From the NCBI GenBank assembly GCA_003516955.1, contig DPBN01000346.1, positions 1-10,480 on the forward strand: a DNA stretch of 10,480 nucleotides, written 5' to 3'. Of this stretch, positions 1 through 6,794 are shown piece by piece. The notes beneath the pieces were generated by a model, which searched no databases, was not told the origin of the DNA, and worked only from the letters and a program-made list of their open reading frames with translations. Positions within the stretch are counted from its first letter, which is position 1. Each line of letters begins with the position of its first letter. This stretch comes from Armatimonadota bacterium (GTDB taxonomy: Bacteria > Armatimonadota > Fimbriimonadia > Fimbriimonadales > Fimbriimonadaceae). The translations under genes were made by a program, and so were the position numbers.

Positions 1-249
1 CGCCTGCTGCGGGCGCTGGAGAAGGCCCCTGCTGGAACCTACCTGGTGGTTCTTCACCCTGCGTTCGATTCGCCGGAGACGCGGAGGTTTTGGCATCCTG
101 GGCTGGAGCAGGGACGGATCGCGGCCGAACGGGACGAGGAGGCGCGGCTGCTCCTTGATGATCGGTTCCGTGAGGGCCTCGCCGAGCTAGGCGTAGCCCT
201 GGGGCGCTACGGAGACGAGCCGAACACGGACGGGCCCGACGGAAGGTAA
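1..249 (+). CDS. C-terminal end of a probable ChbG/YdjC-like carbohydrate deacetylase (partial)
   Basis: The reading frame is open from the left edge to a TAA at 247-249, giving 82 residues with no start visible. The stretch GTYLVVLHPAFDSPETR (residues 12-28), then an acidic AAERDEEARLLLDD segment (about 47-60) and a closing FREGLAELGVALGRYGD, resembles the end of ChbG/HpnK (YdjC) family metal-dependent deacetylases. There a His-Pro near the C-terminus is followed by a helix rich in Glu/Arg and a final strand of the form GIxLxxY. Family members remove N-acetyl groups from small amino-sugar substrates. The catalytic metal-binding residues would lie upstream, outside the window, so activity cannot be judged. 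The next gene starts 9 bases downstream, which suggests co-transcription with a sugar oxidoreductase. It could also be the tail of another deacetylase-fold protein; family assignment is moderate. Confidence 0.55.
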   Translation, partial: RLLRALEKAPAGTYLVVLHPAFDSPETRRFWHPGLEQGRIAAERDEEARLLLDDRFREGLAELGVALGRYGDEPNTDGPDGR

Positions 250-258
250 GGTTGGGTC

Positions 259-1404
259 ATGGCTGGCGAGGTTCGATTGGGCATCATCGGCATCGGCAAC
301 ATGGGCTCGCATCACGTTCGGTCCATGCCCCAGGTTCGGCGGTGCCGCCTGACGGCGGTGTGCGACCTGGTTCCCTCGAAGATGGACTGGATCGACGGGG
401 TGGAGAAGTTCGAGAACAGCCGCGATCTGATCCGCTCGGGGCTGGTGGACGCCGTCCTCGTCGCAACGCCCCACTACGACCACACGACGATCGGCATCGA
501 TGCGCTGGACAACGGGCTGCACCTGCTGACCGAAAAGCCGATCTCCGTCCACAAGGCGGACTGCGAGAGGCTGATCGCCGCCCACCGCCGCAACCCGAAC
601 CTGAAGTTCGCGGCGATGTTCAATCAGCGGACCGACCCGCACTACCAGCGCATCCGACGCATCGTGCGCGGCGGAGAGCTCGGTGAGATCCAGAGGACTT
701 CGTGGATCATCACCGACTGGTTCCGGTCTGAGGCCTACTACGCGTCGGGCGGGTGGCGGGCCACCTGGGCCGGAGAGGGCGGCGGAGTGCTCCTGAACCA
801 GTGCCCGCACAACCTGGACCTGTTCCAGTGGATCTGTGGCGTTCCAACCAGCGTGGACGCCAAGTGCGCCTTCGGCAAGTACCACCGGATCGAAGTCGAG
901 GACGAGGTCACCGCCTACCTGGAGTACGCGAACGGTGCGACCGGGGTGTTCGTGACGTCCACGGGGGAGGCGCCCGGCACAAACCGCCTGGAGATCGTCG
1001 GCGACCGGGGAAAGCTCGTCTACGAGTCGGGACGCATTCTGTTCGAGAGGACGGAGGTGTCCGTGAAGGAGTTCCGCGAGACGACCCCGCACGCTTTTCC
1101 GACGGTGCCCACCTGGCGATGCGAGATTCCCGCCAACGGTTACGGCGGGCAGCATCTGGAGATCGTTCAGAACTTCGTCGACGCCATCCTGGATGGGGCA
1201 GAGCTGATCGCTCCCGCAGAGGAGGGCATCCACTCCGTGGAGATGGCCAACGCGATGCTCCTCTCGTCTTGGACGGGCCGCCCGGTGGAGATGCCGCTCG
1301 ACGGCGCTCTCTATGAGGCGGAGCTGAAGAAGCGCATCGAAACGTCCAGCTTCGTCAAGGCTCCCGCGAAGGAGGCCGTGGTCGACATGCAGAGCTCGTT
1401 CTGA
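259..1404 (+). CDS. Gfo/Idh/MocA family NAD(P)-dependent oxidoreductase
   Basis: This 381-residue protein has the usual two-domain layout. An N-terminal Rossmann fold carries GIGNMG (residues 11-16, the GxGxxG dinucleotide loop) and EKP at 92-94, whose lysine is the conserved catalytic or cofactor residue. The C-terminal alpha/beta domain holds GEGGGVLLNQCPHNLDLF (172-189), with H184 and D187 as the family's conserved HxxD pair. Such enzymes oxidise or reduce ring hydroxyls of sugars, inositols and their derivatives; the exact substrate cannot be read from sequence. The length is typical and the protein is intact and soluble, with no signal peptide. The ATG at 259 places the Rossmann loop at the expected distance from the N-terminus. 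A weak AAGG lies 7 bases upstream, overlapping the previous stop codon, so translation may be coupled to the deacetylase gene. Context favours a role in catabolism of a modified sugar. Confidence 0.9.
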   Translation: MAGEVRLGIIGIGNMGSHHVRSMPQVRRCRLTAVCDLVPSKMDWIDGVEKFENSRDLIRSGLVDAVLVATPHYDHTTIGIDALDNGLHLLTEKPISVHKADCERLIAAHRRNPNLKFAAMFNQRTDPHYQRIRRIVRGGELGEIQRTSWIITDWFRSEAYYASGGWRATWAGEGGGVLLNQCPHNLDLFQWICGVPTSVDAKCAFGKYHRIEVEDEVTAYLEYANGATGVFVTSTGEAPGTNRLEIVGDRGKLVYESGRILFERTEVSVKEFRETTPHAFPTVPTWRCEIPANGYGGQHLEIVQNFVDAILDGAELIAPAEEGIHSVEMANAMLLSSWTGRPVEMPLDGALYEAELKKRIETSSFVKAPAKEAVVDMQSSF

Positions 1405-1446
1405 GCCGCGAGTTCGATTCGGCTTGGTTCGGGTAAGAACACGGGC

Positions 1447-2517
1447 ATGGTGTTCGCACCGTTTGGACTCGGCGCGCTGGAGCTTCGGAATCGTCTGGTC
1501 ATGGCGCCGATGGCCACGTTCTCCAGCTACGACTCGGGGGACGTCCATCCGGAGGAGCTGGCGTATCTCGAGCGGCGCTCCGCCGGAGGTTTGGGCATGG
1601 TCATCGCCGGCGCGTGCGGCGTGCACCCGACGGGTCGCGCCTTCGAGGGCCAGTGGATGTGCGAGCACGACGGCAGGATTCCGTCGCTCCGATCCGCGTC
1701 GGAGGCGATCCGCCGCGGCGGGGCGAGGGCGGTGCTGCAGATCCACCACGGCGGTCGGCACTGCCCGCAGTCGCTGACGGGGCTGGAGCGGCCTTGGTCG
1801 GCCTCGGAGGTTCCTTGTGGGAAGGACGGTTCGGTCCTGGCCCACGCGATGACTCCGGAGGAGATTCGGGAGGTGATCGCCGCCTTCGGCCAGGCCGCCC
1901 GCCGCGCCAAGGAGGCCGGATGGGACGGCGTGGAGATTCACGGCGCGAACGGCTACCTGTTGCAACAGTTCGTCAGCCCAGCCACCAACCGCCGGTCGGA
2001 CGAATGGGCCGCCGACACCCTCCGCTTCCCCTTGGAGGTGCTTCGCGCGGTCCGCAACGCCGTCGGCCCCGAGTTCGTCGTGGGGTATCGGTTCTCGCCG
2101 ACCGAGGCGGATGGATACGGGATGGCGCTCACCCGCAGGCTCCTCGATGCCCTCTTGCGGGAGGGCGTCGACTACCTCCACATCTCGCTGCAGGACCACC
2201 GCTACGTCGCGGAGGGCGAGGGAGATACCCCGGTGCTGCGTCAGACGGCCGAGGCCGTGGCGGGCAGGGCGCCACTGATCGGCGTTGGTGGGGTGCGCTT
2301 GCTCGAGGACGCGGAACGGGTGCTGGAGATGGGGGCCGACCTGGTGGCGCTCGGTCGCGCGCTCTTGGTGGAGCCGGATTGGCCGCGCGTGGTCGCCGAG
2401 GGCCGCTCGCCGAGGCTCAAGCTGCCGCGGCAGGGTGCGGCCGACCTTCTAACGCTTCCGAAGGCGTTGCTGCAGAAGATGCTCACCGTCCCCGGCTGGG
2501 TGGAGCTGGAGGACTGA
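1447..2517 (+). CDS. Old Yellow Enzyme family NADH:flavin oxidoreductase
   Basis: This 356-residue protein is a single FMN-binding TIM barrel of the OYE/YqjM type, without the C-terminal 4Fe-4S/FAD extension seen in 2,4-dienoyl-CoA reductases. Visible landmarks are LRNRLVMAPM (residues 13-22) at the first strand, QIHHGGR (98-104) contacting FMN, HGANGYLLQQF (165-175) with the H165/N168 pair that anchors the electron-poor substrate, SPATNRRSDEW (177-187), YRFSP (214-218), and the phosphate-binding end GVGGVR plus ALGRALL (279-284 and 301-307). Family members reduce activated C=C bonds of enones and related compounds using NAD(P)H. At the position of the YqjM-class FMN-modulating cysteine (PMCMYS) this protein reads PMATFS, so it is not a standard YqjM type. 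The ATG at 1447 lies 42 bases after the previous stop and lacks a clear Shine-Dalgarno. The natural substrate is unknown, and neighbouring genes do not identify it. Confidence 0.9.
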   Translation: MVFAPFGLGALELRNRLVMAPMATFSSYDSGDVHPEELAYLERRSAGGLGMVIAGACGVHPTGRAFEGQWMCEHDGRIPSLRSASEAIRRGGARAVLQIHHGGRHCPQSLTGLERPWSASEVPCGKDGSVLAHAMTPEEIREVIAAFGQAARRAKEAGWDGVEIHGANGYLLQQFVSPATNRRSDEWAADTLRFPLEVLRAVRNAVGPEFVVGYRFSPTEADGYGMALTRRLLDALLREGVDYLHISLQDHRYVAEGEGDTPVLRQTAEAVAGRAPLIGVGGVRLLEDAERVLEMGADLVALGRALLVEPDWPRVVAEGRSPRLKLPRQGAADLLTLPKALLQKMLTVPGWVELED

Positions 2518-2540
2518 CCTCTGCCGAGTCGGCCGGCCGG

Positions 2541-2548
2541 GGTACCTT
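2541..2548 (+). promoter_or_regulatory. Possible -10 element close to the metH-module start
   Basis: GGTACCTT contains a TANNNT hexamer (2543-2548) 11 bases before the ATG at 2560, and no convincing Shine-Dalgarno lies between them. If it is a -10 box, the transcript would start only a few bases before the start codon. No -35 box is evident. The call is a weak one, supported mainly by the similar GGTA elements before the genes starting at 259 and 1447. Confidence 0.2.
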
Positions 2549-2559
2549 CTTCGGGACCC

Positions 2560-4206
2560 ATGAGCCAGCCGGAGCGCCGCTGCACGTACGACCCCCTCGT
2601 CGAGCTGATGAGGAGGTTCGAGTCGGTTCGCCAGCAGGAAACGGCGGCCGACCCGCTGGAGGGGCTGCCCATCGAGGATCGGCTCAGGCGCCACATCGTC
2701 GATGGCCTGAAGAAGAACCTGGAGCGGGATCTGGAAGAGGCTCTGGAAAGTTATGGCCCTCTGGAGATCGTCAACGACATCCTTCTGGACGGCATGAAGA
2801 CGGTCGGCGAGCTGTTCGGCAGCGGCCAGATGCAGCTGCCGTTCGTGCTGCAGAGCGCGGAGGTCATGAAGGCCGCCGTGCGCTATCTCGAGCCGCGCAT
2901 GGAGAAGGCCGCCGAGCGTTCCAAGGGATCCATCGTTCTGGCCACGGTCGCGGGCGACGTCCACGACATCGGCAAGAACCTGGTGGACATCATTCTCTCC
3001 AACAACGGCTTCCGGGTGGTGAACATCGGGATCAAGCAGCCGATCGAGAGCATCCTCAAGGCGGCGGAGGAGCACAAGGTGGATGCCATCGGGATGAGCG
3101 GGCTCCTGGTGAAGAGCACGCTCGTGATGCGGGAGAACCTCTTGGAGATGAACGAGAGGGGTCTGCACCGCTACCCCGTGATCCTCGGTGGCGCTGCCCT
3201 CACGCGGGCCTACGTCGAGGAGGACCTTCGCTCGCTCTACAAGGGCAACGTCTACTACGCGCAGGACGCCTTCGAGGGTTTGAGGATCATGGAGTCGCTC
3301 GCGAAGGGCGGCCCCGCGGCGCCTGCCAAGAGCGGCCCCGGAAGAGCCGTCAGGAGCCATCGCCTGCCGGATTCGGAGCCGGACCTTTACCGCTTCGACG
3401 GCGTGCGCAGCGACGTCCAGCCCGTCGAGCCGCCCGTTCCCCCGTTTCTCGGGTCCAAGCGGCGGGACAAGTTCGACATTTTCGAAATCTACCGCTACAT
3501 CAACCCGATCGCCCTGTTCCGCGGACAGTGGCAGTTCCGCCGGCGTCCAGATCAGTCGAACCCCGAGTTCGACCAGTGGCTGGCCGAAAACGTCCAACCG
3601 ATCTTCGAACGTCTGCAGAGGGAGCTGGCGCCCGTCTTCCAGCCGAGGGTGGTGTGGGGCTACTTTCGTTGCCGTTCGCAGGGAAACGACTTGGTGGTGG
3701 CCAACCCCGAGGGAGGGGAGGTTCGCTTCCGCTTTCCTCGGCAGAGGGACGGGAGGCGCCTCTGCCTGGCCGACTTCTTCCGCGAGGACGCGGACGACTA
3801 CGTCGCTTTCCAGGCGGTGACCGTTGGCCCTGAGGTTTCGCGCTACGAGAGGGCGCTCTTCGAGGCCGGGGACTACCAACGCTACCTGCTGGTGCACGGC
3901 ATGGGGGTCGAGACGGCGGAGGCGCTGGCGGAGTACTGGCACCAACAGGTCCGCAGAGAGTGGGGCATCGACGATCAGGAGCCCGAGAGCCTGAAGCTGC
4001 TGTTCAGCGCGAAGTACCGCGGAGCGCGATTCTCCTTCGGCTATCCGGCCTGCCCCAACCTGGAGGACCAGAAGGGTCTCTTCGAGCTCTTGCGCCCGGA
4101 AAGGATCGGAATCGAGCTGACGGAGGAGTGGATGCTCTCGCCGGAGCAATCGACCACCGCTCTGATCGCCCACCACCCGCAGGCTAAGTACTTCAACGTC
4201 CGCTGA
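2560..4206 (+). CDS. metH: Stand-alone cobalamin-binding and reactivation half of methionine synthase (MetH C-terminal module)
   Basis: This 548-residue protein matches only the C-terminal half of cobalamin-dependent methionine synthase, which is usually about 1,200 residues. It begins at the DPLVELMRRF linker (11-20). The four-helix cobalamin cap follows, with LFGSGQMQLPFVLQSAEVMK (85-104), then the B12 Rossmann domain with DVHDIGKN (133-140; H135 is the expected lower axial cobalt ligand), MSGLLVKST (179-187) and LGGAALTRAYV (209-219). A Pro-rich linker ending RSDVQPVEPPVPPF (283-296) leads to the AdoMet-binding reactivation domain, with RGQWQFRR (321-328), FSFGYPACP (491-499) and LTEEWMLSPEQSTTAL (520-535). 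The homocysteine- and folate-binding domains are absent. No in-frame start exists between the preceding stop at 2515-2517 and ATG 2560, so this is not a mis-called start, and the N-terminus coincides with a natural module boundary. The methyl-transfer half must be encoded elsewhere, or this protein reactivates or carries B12 for another partner. Confidence 0.93.
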   Translation: MSQPERRCTYDPLVELMRRFESVRQQETAADPLEGLPIEDRLRRHIVDGLKKNLERDLEEALESYGPLEIVNDILLDGMKTVGELFGSGQMQLPFVLQSAEVMKAAVRYLEPRMEKAAERSKGSIVLATVAGDVHDIGKNLVDIILSNNGFRVVNIGIKQPIESILKAAEEHKVDAIGMSGLLVKSTLVMRENLLEMNERGLHRYPVILGGAALTRAYVEEDLRSLYKGNVYYAQDAFEGLRIMESLAKGGPAAPAKSGPGRAVRSHRLPDSEPDLYRFDGVRSDVQPVEPPVPPFLGSKRRDKFDIFEIYRYINPIALFRGQWQFRRRPDQSNPEFDQWLAENVQPIFERLQRELAPVFQPRVVWGYFRCRSQGNDLVVANPEGGEVRFRFPRQRDGRRLCLADFFREDADDYVAFQAVTVGPEVSRYERALFEAGDYQRYLLVHGMGVETAEALAEYWHQQVRREWGIDDQEPESLKLLFSAKYRGARFSFGYPACPNLEDQKGLFELLRPERIGIELTEEWMLSPEQSTTALIAHHPQAKYFNVR

Positions 4207-4225
4207 TCGTGCCAAGATTGGGAGC

Positions 4226-5404
4226 GTGCTCACGGTGGCTCTCGCTATGGCGACGCTCTCCTCGAAGCCGGTCCTGAATGGCATCGATGTTTTGGAACGC
4301 GACGGTTTTCGGCTCCTTCACGGGCGGAGCGTCGGACTCATCACGAACCACACGGGGCGAACGCTGGACGGCCGGCAGACGGCCGACGTCCTGTTCCAGG
4401 CGCCGGGTGTGAGGCTCGTCGCGCTCTTCGGCCCGGAGCACGGCATCCGGGGGGAGCTCGATGAGCCCGTTGCGGACGGCCGCGACCCGAAGACTGGGCT
4501 GCCGGTGTACTCGCTCTACAATCCGAGGGAGAGGGAGTACCGCTATCGGCCACGGCCGGAGCAGCTGGACGGCATCGACACGCTTGTGTTCGATATCCAG
4601 GACGTCGGTTCGCGCTTCTACACGTACATCGGCACCCTGGGCTACGCGATGGAGGAGGCGGCCAAGCGCGGCATCCGGGTGATCGTGCTGGATCGGCCGA
4701 ACCCGATCCGCGGGCTGTACGTGGGCGGTCCGCTCTCCGAGCCGAAGCACAGGGGCCTCACCGCCTACCACGAGCTGCCGGTCGCCCACGGCATGGCGGT
4801 CGGCGAGCTCGCGAAGCTGTTCAACGAGGAGCGCGGGATCGGCTGCGACCTGCACGTGGTGCCGATGGAGGGTTGGTCCAGGGGCATGTGGTTCGACGAG
4901 ACGGGGCAGACGTGGGTGAACCCTTCGCCGAACATGAGGTCGCCGACGCAGGCGCTGCTCTATCCGGGAATCTGCCTGATCGAGGCGACGAACGTTTCCG
5001 TCGGTCGGGGAACGGACACGCCCTTCGAGTGGATCGGTGCTCCCTGGATCGACGGCAGAGACCTGGCGGCGGCGATGAACGCGAAGCGGCTCGCCGGAAT
5101 TCGGTTCTACCCTCGAAATAACGTCCCCGCCTCCAGCAAGTATGCGGGGGAGGCCTGCGGCGGGGTCTCGATGATCGTCGTCGATCGGAATCGGCTGGAC
5201 CCGGTGCGCGTCGGCATGGAGCTCGCCCATGAGCTCGGCCGTCGCTATCCGCAGTGGGATGGGGCGAAGCTCGTGAACCTGGTTGCGAACGACGAGGCCT
5301 CACGTCTCATTTTGGAGAAGGGCGCCCGCGCCACCGAACGGAGGTTCGCCGAAGAGCTGGCCGCGTTCCGAAAGGTCCGGGAGAAGTACCTCCTCTACCG
5401 CTGA
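4226..5404 (+). CDS. namZ: NamZ-type exo-beta-N-acetylmuramidase (DUF1343, GH171)
   Basis: This protein of up to 392 residues covers the full DUF1343 family. Members such as Bacillus subtilis NamZ (YbbC) release terminal MurNAc from peptidoglycan fragments. Visible conserved blocks are VGLITNHTG (36-44), FGPEHGIRG (68-76; E71 sits in the His/Glu motif proposed to be catalytic), VFDIQDVGSRFYTY (121-134), VLDRPNP (154-160), SPNMRSPTQ (234-242) and EATNVSVGRGTDTPFEWIG (253-271). The start is uncertain. GTG 4226 gives the longest frame, but GTG 4235 (GGGAG about 10 bases upstream) or ATG 4247 also fit, and the conserved region only begins near residue 16. None of these starts gives a convincing signal peptide or lipobox, unlike the secreted Bacillus enzyme, so a cytoplasmic role in muropeptide salvage is possible. 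It follows the metH module by 19 bases and overlaps the convergent gnd by 10 bases. Confidence 0.9.
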   Translation: MLTVALAMATLSSKPVLNGIDVLERDGFRLLHGRSVGLITNHTGRTLDGRQTADVLFQAPGVRLVALFGPEHGIRGELDEPVADGRDPKTGLPVYSLYNPREREYRYRPRPEQLDGIDTLVFDIQDVGSRFYTYIGTLGYAMEEAAKRGIRVIVLDRPNPIRGLYVGGPLSEPKHRGLTAYHELPVAHGMAVGELAKLFNEERGIGCDLHVVPMEGWSRGMWFDETGQTWVNPSPNMRSPTQALLYPGICLIEATNVSVGRGTDTPFEWIGAPWIDGRDLAAAMNAKRLAGIRFYPRNNVPASSKYAGEACGGVSMIVVDRNRLDPVRVGMELAHELGRRYPQWDGAKLVNLVANDEASRLILEKGARATERRFAEELAAFRKVREKYLLYR

Positions 5405-6312
5405 CCTTCGTTCCGACGCTGCACCGCGTGGCCACCGAACTGGCGGCGGAGCATCGCGAGAACCCTCGCGGCGAACGAGTTCTCCTGCCGGGAGGAGAAC
5501 CTGGCGTACAAGGACGTGGCGATGACCGGAGTCGGCACTCCGAGACGAACGGACTCCTCCACGGCCCAGCGACCCTCGCCGCTGTCCGAAACGTGGGGTG
5601 CCAGCGTCTCGAGGCCGGGTTCCTCGCTCAAGCCCTTCGCCGCCAGGTCCAAGAGCCAGGAGCGGACCACGCTGCCGTGCCGCCACGCCTCCGCGACGGC
5701 GCCGACGTCCCGAACCAGAGGCTTCGCCTGCAGAAGCTCCAGGCCCTCGGCCAAGGCCTGCATCATGCCGTACTCGATCGCGTTGTGCACCATCTTGGCG
5801 TAATGCCCAGCCCCGTTCGGTCCTGCATGGACCCATCCCGCGTCCGGGCTCGGTGCGAGGGCCTGAAACACGTCGGACCAAGCAGCGAAGAGGCTGTCGC
5901 TGCCACCCACCATCAGGCAGTAGCCGTTCTCCAAGCCCCACACGCCTCCGCTGGTTCCCACGTCCAAGAAGCCCAGACCCTTCTCGTGGAATCGCTCGGC
6001 GCGCGCCATGGAGTCCAGGTAGTTCGAGTTGCCTCCGTCCACCACGCTGTCCCCGGGCTCCAAGAGCTCGAGGAGCTCGCGCAGGACGGCGTCGGTCGGC
6101 TCGCCCGCGGGGACCATGACCCACAGCCGCCGCGGGCACTCGAGCGACTCCGCCAGTTCCCGCAGGGAGCCGACGGTGCGCAGGCCATCTTGACGGGCGC
6201 CGGCCCTCGCCGTCTCGTCCAGGTCGTATCCCACCGGTTCGAAGCCGGCCCGATGGAGCCGAAGGGCGAGCTGCCGCCCCATGCGTCCCAATCCAACGAT
6301 TCCAATCCTCAT
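5395..6312 (-). CDS. gnd: 6-phosphogluconate dehydrogenase, short (GntZ-like) form, probably NAD-dependent
   Basis: This 305-residue enzyme oxidatively decarboxylates 6-phosphogluconate to ribulose-5-phosphate. It has the Rossmann loop GLGRMG (7-12) and the downstream family blocks VPAGEPTD, VDGGNSNY, DVGTSGGVWGLENGY, the signature HAGPNGAGHYAKMVHNAIEY with the catalytic lysine in HYAKMVHN, and a C-terminal SDSGEGRWAVEES with SSRQENSFA. The length fits the short dimeric form (about 300) rather than the 470-residue Gnd. After the second beta strand it reads VGYDLDETA, with acidic residues D30 and D32 where NADP-dependent forms carry Asn-Arg, pointing to NAD. A longer open frame runs upstream to 6501, but homology begins exactly at the ATG at 6312. 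That ATG overlaps the gluconokinase stop as ATGA and has GGAG 8 bases upstream. It is the last gene of the operon, and its product follows directly from that of the gene before it. Confidence 0.93.
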   Translation of the reverse strand: MRIGIVGLGRMGRQLALRLHRAGFEPVGYDLDETARAGARQDGLRTVGSLRELAESLECPRRLWVMVPAGEPTDAVLRELLELLEPGDSVVDGGNSNYLDSMARAERFHEKGLGFLDVGTSGGVWGLENGYCLMVGGSDSLFAAWSDVFQALAPSPDAGWVHAGPNGAGHYAKMVHNAIEYGMMQALAEGLELLQAKPLVRDVGAVAEAWRHGSVVRSWLLDLAAKGLSEEPGLETLAPHVSDSGEGRWAVEESVRLGVPTPVIATSLYARFSSRQENSFAARVLAMLRRQFGGHAVQRRNEGQR

Positions 6313-6794
6313 GGTTTGGTCTCCAGAATGCGCGCCAGCTCCTCCACGATCGCCTCCGGCGGGCGCGACACGTCCACGGCGGTGGCGTCCGCAGGAGGCT
6401 CGAGGTCTCGGAACTGGGAATCGAGCAGCGAAGCCGGCATGAAGGGGTGTCGGCGGGACTCCATGCGCTGCCGAATCAGCTCCGGCTCGCCCCGGAGCCA
6501 CACCACCCGAAGGTCCGGCCTAGCCTGCAAGAGGTGCTCCCGGTAGGAGGCCTTCAGCGCGGAGCAGGCCAGCACGACGCGCTCGCGCCGCGAGAGCTGG
6601 TCGGCCAAGGCGTCGAGCCAAGGTGCGCGGTCCTCGTCGGTGAGGGGCCTCCCTGCGGCCATCTTCGCGACGTTCTCCGGCGGATGGAAGTCGTCGGCGT
6701 CGAGGAACGCGCATCCGAGCCGGCCCGCGAGCAGCCTCCCGATCGTCGTCTTGCCCGACCCGCTGACGCCCATCACCAGAACCGCCAGCCTCAT
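6309..6794 (-). CDS. gntK: Gluconokinase (GntK family)
   Basis: This 161-residue kinase phosphorylates D-gluconate to 6-phosphogluconate with ATP. The P-loop is GVSGSGKTT (9-17). It is followed by DADDFHPPENVAKMAAG (32-48), the gluconate/Mg region typical of GntK, then LTDEDRAPWL (51-60), ACSALKASYRE (76-86) and the lid and substrate segment RRHPFMPASLLDSQF (114-128). It is slightly shorter than most GntK proteins (about 170-180) but all motifs are present. The frame stays open upstream within the neighbouring gene, yet homology begins at the ATG at 6794, which overlaps the preceding stop as ATGA. No strong Shine-Dalgarno precedes it, so translation probably depends on coupling to the upstream gene. 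Its product is the substrate of the next gene. No gluconate permease or GntR-type regulator is visible here, unlike classical gluconate operons. Confidence 0.93.
   Translation of the reverse strand: MRLAVLVMGVSGSGKTTIGRLLAGRLGCAFLDADDFHPPENVAKMAAGRPLTDEDRAPWLDALADQLSRRERVVLACSALKASYREHLLQARPDLRVVWLRGEPELIRQRMESRRHPFMPASLLDSQFRDLEPPADATAVDVSRPPEAIVEELARILETKP

Noticed and set aside
187..2199. 670-codon open frame on the minus strand opposite the Gfo/Idh and OYE genes
   Set aside because: The plus-strand proteins carry clear family motifs, while this translation is Arg/Ala/Gly-rich with no recognisable domain. High-GC codon use leaves long stop-free antisense frames.
1614..3833. 739-codon plus-strand frame spanning the OYE/metH-module junction
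   Set aside because: It runs in another frame through two well-supported genes, has low-complexity basic composition and no recognisable motif; it is a GC-rich shadow frame.
2449..4284. 611-codon minus-strand frame opposite the metH module
   Set aside because: It is antisense to a protein with unmistakable B12 and AdoMet domains and shows no motif of its own.
5455..5470. Perfect 6-base inverted repeat CGCGAG-aacc-CTCGCG, 50 bases after the namZ stop, considered as a terminator
   Set aside because: It lies within the gnd coding sequence, encodes ordinary residues there, and has no T-tract on either side.
6313..6501. 63-residue N-terminal extension of 6-phosphogluconate dehydrogenase
   Set aside because: The extension lies in the gluconokinase gene in another frame and has no homology; the ATG at 6312 has a Shine-Dalgarno and starts exactly at the Rossmann fold.
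5254..6546. 430-codon plus-strand frame across gnd
   Set aside because: It overlaps namZ and is antisense to gnd, which has intact 6PGDH motifs; no independent coding evidence.
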